Assembly: GCA_025548565.1 (NCBI GenBank)
Contig: JAJLPB010000004.1
Location: forward strand, 124,001 to 188,000
Direction of reading: 5' to 3'
Length of the DNA: 64,000 nucleotides
Source of the DNA: Rugamonas sp. A1-17
GTDB lineage: Bacteria; Pseudomonadota; Gammaproteobacteria; Burkholderiales; Burkholderiaceae_D
How positions within the stretch are numbered: position 1 is the first letter of the stretch; each line of letters begins with the position of its first letter. Below the pieces are notes generated by a model that did not search any database, had not been told where the DNA came from, and worked only from the letters and a program-made list of their open reading frames with translations. This document shows positions 9,501 through 18,500 of this stretch, piece by piece. The position numbers and the translations under genes are program-made.

Positions 9501-12500
9501 GATCGGCGCGCTGTGCCAGCTATTGACCGCGCCCAGGTAGAGGTCGGTCGGCGTGTCGGTTGGCCCGCCCTGGTCAGGGTTGGCCATGTTGTCCTTGCGG
9601 ACCATGTAGTACAGAACACGCGTGCCGTCGCTCATCGAAATGCGCAGACGCTCCCCTTGCGCGCTGTAGGCGCCGGAAGCGGCCCAGAAGAACGCGGAGT
9701 CATTGGCATGCGTGCGGATGACCGCGCGCCCATACATATTCCCGTCGGGGGCGAACATGAGCTTGTCTTCCAGGACGTCGTCCGGGTTGACGTAGTAAAG
9801 CTCACTTGGGACGTAGTTGCTTGAGTTGGGGTCGTAGTTATTGTGGTTGTCGCCATGATGGGACCAGCTCGGCAGATACATCTGCTTGGTCTCGTCGACG
9901 GTCTGCACCTTGACCAGCGTGACGTTCTCGCGGATGTTGTTGACGCTGGCCGCGTTCAGCGACAGGTCGCCGGCCGCCTCGATGGTCGACGAGATGTTGT
10001 TGACCAGTCCGGTCGCGCCGCCGCCCGGCGCGGCGGCGATGGCCAGGCTGCCGCCGCTGTAGATGCTGGCGCCGCCGGTGTTGTTGAGCGTGCCCGCCAC
10101 GTCCAGCGTCATCGCGCCGGTCGAGCCGAGCAAGGTGCTGGCGCCGGTGTTGTTCAGGTTCTGCGCCAGCAGCGTCAGGTTGCCGCCGACGATGGCGTTG
10201 CTGTTGTCGAGCGTGCCGCCGCTCTTCAGGTCCACCGTGGCCGTGCCGTTGATCTGGCCCGCGTTGCTCAGGTTGCCCGCCGCGTTGACCGCCACGCCCT
10301 GCCCCTGCATCACGGCGCCGGCGTTGTTGCTGACGTTGTTGCCGCTCAGCGTGAGCTTGCCGGCCGCCTCGAACGTCGCGGTATTGACGATATTGCCCGT
10401 CACCGTCAGGCTCAGGTCGCGGTTCGAATGGAACTGCTGGGTGCCGCTGCCCTGGGTGTAGTCGCCGTCCATGCTCAGCGCCAGGTCGCGTCCGCCTTGC
10501 AGCTCACCGCTGCCCTGCATCACGTGCGTGCTCACGCTCAGGTCGCGGCCGGTGGTGATGTGGCCGCCTTCGTTGCTCAGCTGCTGCGTCGTCAGGCTCA
10601 GGTCGCCGCTGGAGCCGGCGCCGGTGCCCAGGCGGCCGCCGTTGTTGTTGATCTGGTTGGCGACGATCAGCGCGTCGCCGCCCGAGACGATCAGGCCGCT
10701 GTTATTGAGGTTGGCGCCAGCCTGGTTGAAGGTCAGCGTGCCGGCGCTGTTGATAGTGCCCTGGTTGTCCAGCAACTGAGTCAGCCGCAGGGTCATGTCC
10801 TTGCCGGACGCGACCATGCCGGTGGCGGCGTTCTGCAGCGTGGTGGCATTGAGCAGCAGATTACCGCCGCCGGCAATCACGCCGGCGTTGCTCACGCCGC
10901 CCAAGCTGGTAATGGTGGTGTCGCCGCTGCCTGCGTTGACGATGCGGCCGGTGCCGTTGTCGATGGACAGTGCCCTCAGCGTCAGCGCCGAGGTGGCACC
11001 GGCCGCCTCGATGGCGCCGCCGTTGTTGGTCAGCGCGCCGCCGGCGTTGACCTGCATGTCCTTACCGGATTGGATGGTGCCCTGCACGTTGTCCAGCGCG
11101 CCGGTGATGGCCAGCACAGCCTTGCCGTCGGCCAGGATCTTTCCCTTCTCGTTGCTCAGGCTGGCGGCGGTCAACGCCAGGTCGGCGCCGCTGCTCTTGG
11201 CGGTGGCGATCTGGCCGTTATTATTGTTGATAGCCTTGGCGACGATGGTCATCGCGCCGCCCGCGACCATCTGGCCGTCGTTGTTCAGATTGGCGCCGGC
11301 CTGCTGGAAGGTCAGCGCGCCGGTGCTGGTGATGGCCGCGTGGTTGTCCACTTGCTGGCTCACCGCCAGCAGCAGCTTGCCGGCCGAGCCGATGGCGCCG
11401 CCGGTGTTGTTCTTCAGCGTCTGCGCGGTCAGGTTCAGGTTGCCGTTGGCGGCGAGCAGGCCGCTGTTGACGAGGTCGGTCGCTATCAGCAGCGTCGTGT
11501 CGCCGGTGCCGACGTTGACGATGCGTCCGCCGCTGCTGTCGAGTGTGGCCGCCGTCAGTTCCAGCGTGCTGGCGCCACCATCGGCCTCGATCGTGCCGCC
11601 CGCGTTGCCCACCGCGCCGATGGCGCCCAGCTTCAGGTTCTTGCCTGCCTGGAGCGTGCCGGCGTTGTTGTCCAGGCCGGAATCACTGCTCAGCGTGGTA
11701 TTGCCGCTGGCAACGATCTTGCCGCCGTGGTTGCTGATGCTCTGGCTGGTGACGCCGATGTCTGCGCCGGAAGCGCTGGTGGTGGCGATCTGGCCGCCGT
11801 CGTTGCTGAAGCTAGCCGCGCTGAAAGTAGCCGTGCCGCCCGAGACCATCTGGCCGCTGTTGCTGAAGCTGGCGCCGGCTTGCACGAAGTCCAGGATGCC
11901 GGCGCTGCTGACCGCGCCCTGGTTCTGCATTTGCCCGGTGACTTCCAGCTCCAGGTTGCCGCCGCTGGCCAGCGTACCGCCCGCCTTGTTTTGCGCGCTC
12001 TGGGCTGCCAGCAAAAGGTTGCCATTCCCGGCGATCATGCCGCTGCTGACCAGTGAGCTCTGGCTGACGATCCGCGTATCGCCGCTGCCGACGTTGACGA
12101 TGCGGCCCGAACTGTTGTCGATGGACTGGCCCTGCACCGTCATCGCGCCGACGGCGGACAGCGCTTCGATCACGCCGCCGGCGTTGCCCAGCGCGCCGCC
12201 GACGGTCAATTGCATGTCGCGGCCGGCCTGCAGCGTGCCGCCGGTGTTGTCCAGCGCGCCAGACACGTTGACGCCGGCGCTGCCGCTGGCCAGCACGCTG
12301 CCGCCACGGTTGCTCATGCTTTGGCTGCCGAGGTCGATGTCGGCGCCCGAGTTGCTCAGCGTGGCGATCTGGCCGCCATCGTTGTTCAGGCTGCCCGCCG
12401 CCATGCTGATCGCGCCGGCGGCCGTCATCGTGCCGCTATTGTTGACCTGTGCCGTCGTTTGCGTGGAAGTCAGGGCGCCGCCGCTGCGGATGGCGCCGTG

Positions 12501-15500
12501 GTTGTCCAGCAGCTGCGACAGCGACAGCGTCATCTGCCCGCCCGCCGAGATCGCGCCGGTGTTTTGCAGGGATTGCGCGCCCAGGTCCAGCGTGCCGTTG
12601 CCGGCGATGGTGCCGCTGCTGCTGATGCCACCCTGCGTGCTGACGCTGGTCGCCGCCGAACCGACGTTGACGATGCGGCCGCTGCCGTTGGCGATGTCGC
12701 CGGCCTGCACGCGCATGGCGCTGCCCGCCGCCAATGCCTCGATCACGCCGGCGTTGTTGCTCAGGGTGCCTCCCGCGCTTAGGCGCATGTCCTGGCCTGC
12801 CTGCAGCGTGCCTTGCGTATTGTCCACTGCGCCGCCGACGCCGAGCACCGCGTCGCCGCTGGCTTGCACGCGGCCGCCGCGGTTGCTCAGGCTCTGGCTG
12901 GTGATGGCAATGCCGGAACCGGAGTTCGGCAGCGTCGCGATCAGGCCTCCATCGTTGTTCAGGCTGCCTGCCGCGATGCTGGCCTGGCCGGCCGATGCGA
13001 TCTGCCCGCTGTTGTTGACCACCGCCGTCGTCTGGCTGAAAGTCAGGCTGCCGCCGCTGTTGATGGCGCCCTGGTTGTCCAGTTGCTGCGCCACGCCCAG
13101 GCCCATGCTCAGGCCGGACGACACGTTGCCGCCGGCCTGGTTGCGCAAGCTGCCGGCAGCCAGGTCGAGGCTGCCGTTACCGGCGATCAGGCCGCTGTTG
13201 GTGATGAGGCCGGTGGCGCTGACCGTAGCCGCGCCTGCGCCGACGTTGACCATCCGGCCGGCGCTGTTGTCTATCGCGCTGGCCTGCACCGACAGGCTGC
13301 TGGCGGCGGTCACCGCTTCGATCGTTCCGCCGGTGTTGTTGAGCGCGCCACCCGCCGTCAATTGCAGGTCGCGCTGCGCCTGGATCGTGCCGTGCGCGTT
13401 GTTGGCCGCGCCCGCGACCGCCAGGGTCGCGCTGCCGCTGGCAACCACGCTGCCGCCCTGGTTGCTCAGGCTCTGGCTGTCGATGGCGATGCTGGAACCG
13501 CTGTCCTTCAGCGTGGCGATCTGGCCGCCGTCATTGTTCAGCGCGCCGGCCGCCACATGCACCCGGCCGGCCGCGACCATCTGGCCACTGTTGTTGACCA
13601 CGCCGGTGGTCTTGCTGAACTCCAGCGTGCCTCCGCTGCTGATCGCACCCTGGTTGTCCAGTTGCCGCGTGACGGCCAGGTCCATCGCTGCACCGGACGA
13701 CACCGTTCCGCCCGTCTGGTTCTGCAGGCTGTCGGCCGCCAGGTCCAGCGTGCCATTGCCGGCGATCAGGCCGCTGCTGCTGATGCCGCCCTGCGCGCTC
13801 ACGCTGGTCGCCGCCGAGCCGACGTTGACGATGCGGCCGCTGCCGTTGGCGATGTCGCCGGCCTGCACGCGCATGGCGCTGCCCGCCGCCAGCGCCTCGA
13901 TCACGCCTGCGTTGTTGCTCAGGGTGCCTCCCGCGCTCAGGCGCATGTCCTGGCCCGCCTGCAGCGTGCCTTGCGTATTGTCCACTGCGCCGCCAACGTC
14001 GAGCACCGCGTCGCCGCTGGCTTGCACGCGGCCGCCGCGGTTGCTCAGGCTCTGGCTGGTGATGGCGATGCCGGAACCGGAATCCGGCAGCGTCGCGATC
14101 AGGCCGCCATCGTTGTTCAGGCTGCCCGCCGCGATGCTGGCCTGGCCGGCCGACGCGATCTGCCCGCTGTTGTTGACCACCGCCGTCGTCTGGCTGAAAG
14201 TCAGGCTGCCGCCGCTGTTGATGGCGCCCTGGTTGTCCAGTTGCTGCGCCACGCCCAGGCCCATGCTCAGGCCGGACGACACGTTGCCGCCGGCCTGGTT
14301 GCGCAAGCTGCCGGCAGCCAGGTCGAGGCTGCCGTTACCGGCGATCAGGCCGCTGTTGGTGATGAGGCCGGTGGCGCTGACCGTGGCCGCGCCCGTGCCG
14401 ACGTTGACCATCCGGCCGGCGCTGTTGTCGATCGCGCTGGCCTGCACCGACAGGCTGCTGGCGGCGGTCACCGCTTCGATCGTTCCGCCGGTGTTGTTGA
14501 GCGCGCCACCCGCCGTCAATTGCAGGTCGCGCTGCGCCTGGATCGTGCCGTGCGCGTTGTTGGCCGCGCCCGCGACCGCCAGGGTCGCGCTGCCGCTGGC
14601 AACCACGCTGCCGCCCTGGTTGCTCAGGCTCTGGCTGTCGATGGCGATGCTGGAACCGCTGTCCTTCAGCGTGGCGATCTGGCCGCCGTCATTGTTCAAC
14701 ACGCCGGCCGCCACATGGACTTGGCCGGCCGCGACCATCTGGCCACTGTTGTTGACCACGCCGGTGGTCTTGCTGAACTCCAGCGTGCCGCCGCTGCTGA
14801 TAGCACCTTGGTTGTCCAGCTGTTGCGTGACCGCCAGGTCCATCGCCGCGCCGGACGACACTGTTCCGCCCGCCTGATTCTGCAGGCTCCCCGCAGCCAG
14901 GTCGAGCGTGCCGTTGCCGGCAATCAGGCCGCTGTTGACGATGGCATCCTGCGCCAATACCGACGCCGCCGCATTGCCGACGTTGACGATCCGCCCCGCG
15001 CTGTTGTCGATGGAGCCCGCTTGCACGCGCAATGCACTGCCGGCGCCGATCGCCTCGATCACGCCGCTGTTGTTGTTCAGGGCGGAGCCGGCGGCAAACT
15101 GCAAGTCCTGCCGGGCCTGTATGGTGCCGTGCGCATTGTCCACCGTGTAGGCCACGCCGGCCGCCACGGAGCGGTCGGACTGGATCACGCCGGAACGGTT
15201 GCTCAGGCTCTGGGCGTTGAGCGCGATGTCGGCGCCGGAACCGCGCACGGTCGCCAGTTGGCCGCCGTCGTTGTTGAAGGTGCCCGCGTTGATGCTCGTC
15301 GCGCCGCCGCTGGCGATGGTGCCGCCGTTGCGCACCGCCGCCGTGACCTGTGTGAAGTCGAGCTTGCCCCCGCTGCTGATGGCGCCCTGGTTGTCCAGTT
15401 GCCGGGTGACGCCCAGCGCCAGGTCCTTGCCGGCCGAGATGGTCGCGGCGGCGCTGTTCTGCAGGGTCGCGGCGGTGACGGACAGGCCGCCGTTGCCGGC

Positions 15501-18500
15501 GATCAGGCCGCCGTTCACCAGCGTGCCCTGCGCGCCGACGCTGCTGGCGCCGGTGCCGACGTTGACGATGCGCCCGCCGGTGTTGTCGATGGAGCCGGCC
15601 TGTACGTTCAAGGCGCTGGTGGCGCCGGTGGCCTCGATCACGCCCGTGGTGTTGGTCAGCGCCGCGCCGACGCTGGCCTGCATGTCCTTGCCCGCCTGGA
15701 TCACGCCTTGCGCGTTGTTCAGCGCGCCGGTGACGATCAGCGCGGCGTTGCGGTCGCCGACGATGGTGCCGCCCTGGTTGCTGGCGCTGTTGGCGACGAT
15801 GCTCACGTCCGTCTGCGACTGCTTGACGGTCGAGATCTGCCCCTTGTCGTTGTTCAGGTCGCCAGCCTTGAGGTTGATGCCGCCGCCGGAAACGATCTGG
15901 CCGTCGTTGTTGACCTGCCCGGTGACCAGGTCGAAGTGCAACAGGCCGTAACTGCTGACCAGGCCGTGGTTGTCCAGCAGGTCGCGCACCGACAGGCCGA
16001 GGCCGGCGCCGGCCGTGATGCTGGCGGCGCCGGTATTGAAGACCGACGCCGCGCCCAGCGCCAACTCGCCGTTCGCGCCGATGCGCCCGCTGTTCCAGAC
16101 ATAGCTCACGCTGTTGATGCTCGCGCTGCCCGCGCCGACGATGCTGCCCGCCGTGTTGTCGATGCCGTTGGCCTGCACCGTCAGCGTGCCGCCGGCGCCC
16201 ATCGCCTCGATCGTCCCGCTGCTGTTATCCAGCGCGCCGCCGGCGCTCAGCGACAGGCCCTGGGCGCCCTGGATCGCGCCGCTCCGGTTGTCCACCGCGC
16301 CGGCCACATTGATGCCGGCGCTGCCGGCGGCCAGGATGCGGCCCCGGTAGTTGCGCAGCTGCTGGATGTCGATCGCGAGGTCGGCACCGCCATCCTGGGT
16401 GGTCGAGATCTGGCCGCCGTCATTGACCAGCAAGCCCGCCCTGACCAGCATGGCGCCGTCCGCGATGATGCTGCCGCTGTTGCCCACCACCGCCGTGGTC
16501 TTGCTGAAATCCAGCGCGGCGGCGCTGCGGATGCTGCCATCGTTCTGCAACAGCTGCTCCACCGCCAGCGTCATCTGCTTGCCGGACGTGAGGGCGCCGG
16601 CGGCGTTGTTGTGCATCGTAGAGCTGGCCACATCGACCACGCCGTTACCCGCGATCAGGCCGCTGTTCTGGATGTCGCCGTCCGCCGCGATGGCGGTGTC
16701 GCCCGTGCCGACGTTGGCGATGCGGCCGGCGACGTTGACGATGGCGCCCGCGTTCACCCGCATGGCGCTGCCGGTGCCGATGGCCTCGATCACGCCGGCG
16801 CTGTTGTCGAGCGTGTCCTTGACGGCGATACCCAGGTCGCGGCCGGCCTGCACCAGGCCGCCAGCATTGTTGAGCGCACCATCGACGCGCAGATCGACGG
16901 CGCCGCTGGCGGCGATGCTGCCGCCGTGGTTGTCCAGCATCGCCCCGCGCAGGGTGATGCCGCCGCCGGCCGCGGTGGTGGCGATCTGTCCGGCGTTGAC
17001 GACGTTGCGCGCCTGCACGCCGATGTCGCCCACCGCATAGACCTGGCCGGTGTTACGCATGTCGGCGCTGGCGTTGCCCAGCTCCATGGCGCCGCCGCTG
17101 CTGATCAGGCTGGAGTTGTCGAGTTGTTCCGTCACCGCCAGCTTGAACGCGCCGGCGCTCGACAGCGTGCCGCTGTTGGTGACGGTGGCCGCCGTCACCG
17201 CCATGCTGCCGTTGCCGGCGATCAGGCCGTCGCTGACGATCGCGCCCTTGGCCGCCACGTTGCTGTCGCCGCTGCCGGCGTTGACGATGCGCCCACCCAG
17301 ATTCCGGATCGCGCCGGTGTCGAGGCTGAGCTTGCTGCCGGCGCTGACCGCTTCGATCACGCCATCCTGGTTGAGCAGCGTCTGCGCCGCGTTGACGCTG
17401 GCGTCGTTGCGGGCGTGGATCAGGCCCTTGCTGTTGTCCAGCCCGCCCTGCGCAGCGCTGACGCCGACGTCACGGTCGGCCAGCAGGCTGCCGCCGCGGT
17501 TGCTGATGTCGGCCGCGCTGAGCGACAGGCTGGCGCCGGAGGCGGCCGCGGTGCCGATCTGGCCGCCGTCGTTGCCGGCGTGCCGCACGGCGATGTGGAT
17601 GTCGCCGCCGGCCGCCATCTGGCCGGCGTTGCTCAGCGTGGCGCCGCTTTCGTCGAAGCTGAGCGCGCCGCCGCTGGCGATGCCGCCCAGGTTGTCCAGC
17701 TGCCGGCGCACGGCCAGCGCCATGGCGCCGGTGGACTGGATGCCGCCGCCGGCCTGGTTCTGCAGCGTCAGCGCGCTTACGGTCAACGCGCCGTTGGCGC
17801 CGATGGTGCCGCTGTTGAGCAGGTTGCCGGTCACGCCGACATCGCTGGCGCCGTTGCCGGCATTGGCGATGCGCCCCTTGCTGTTGTCGATCTCGCTGGC
17901 CAGCACCTGCATGGCGCCGGCGGCACCGATCGTCTCGACCACGCCGGATTGATTGTCCAGCTTGCCGCTGGCCTTGAGCGCCAGGCCGGTTATGGCCTGG
18001 ATCTGGCCGCCGTGGTTGTCCAACGCACCAGCGGCGGTAATGGATGCTTGTGCGCCGGCGACCAGTTTGCCGTCGCGATTGACGATGGCGGCGCTGTCGA
18101 GCGCCAGGTCGGTGCCGGCCGACATCAGGCCATTGCCGTTGTCCAGCCCCTGCACCCGGACGTCAACGCCGGCGCCGGCCACCAGCTTGCCGTCGTGGTT
18201 GTCGAAGCTGGTGCCGTGGATGCTGGCGCCGCGCTGCACATTGAGCTGCGCACCGTGGTTGCTGAACGCGCCACCGTTGACCGCCAGCGACGACAGGTTC
18301 ATCTGGCCGCCGCTGTTATCCAGCGACGTGGCCGTCAGCGCAATACCGCCGCCGGACAGGATCTGGCCGCCGTCATTGTTCAATGCCCCGGCTGCGTGCA
18401 GAAATCCTGGCGCGACCGGCGCCGGCGGCGTGGCGCCGTTGCCGGAACCGCTGTTGCTGCCGCTGCCATTGTCGCCGCCGCTACCTGAGCCGGTGCCGTT

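Noticed and set aside
10795..18488. Very long plus-strand open frames (over 1,000 codons) opposite cdiA
   Set aside because: They mirror the 579-bp repeats of cdiA, are low-complexity Ala/Arg/Leu/Pro-rich, lack ribosome-binding sites and reflect only GC-rich codon bias on the other strand.
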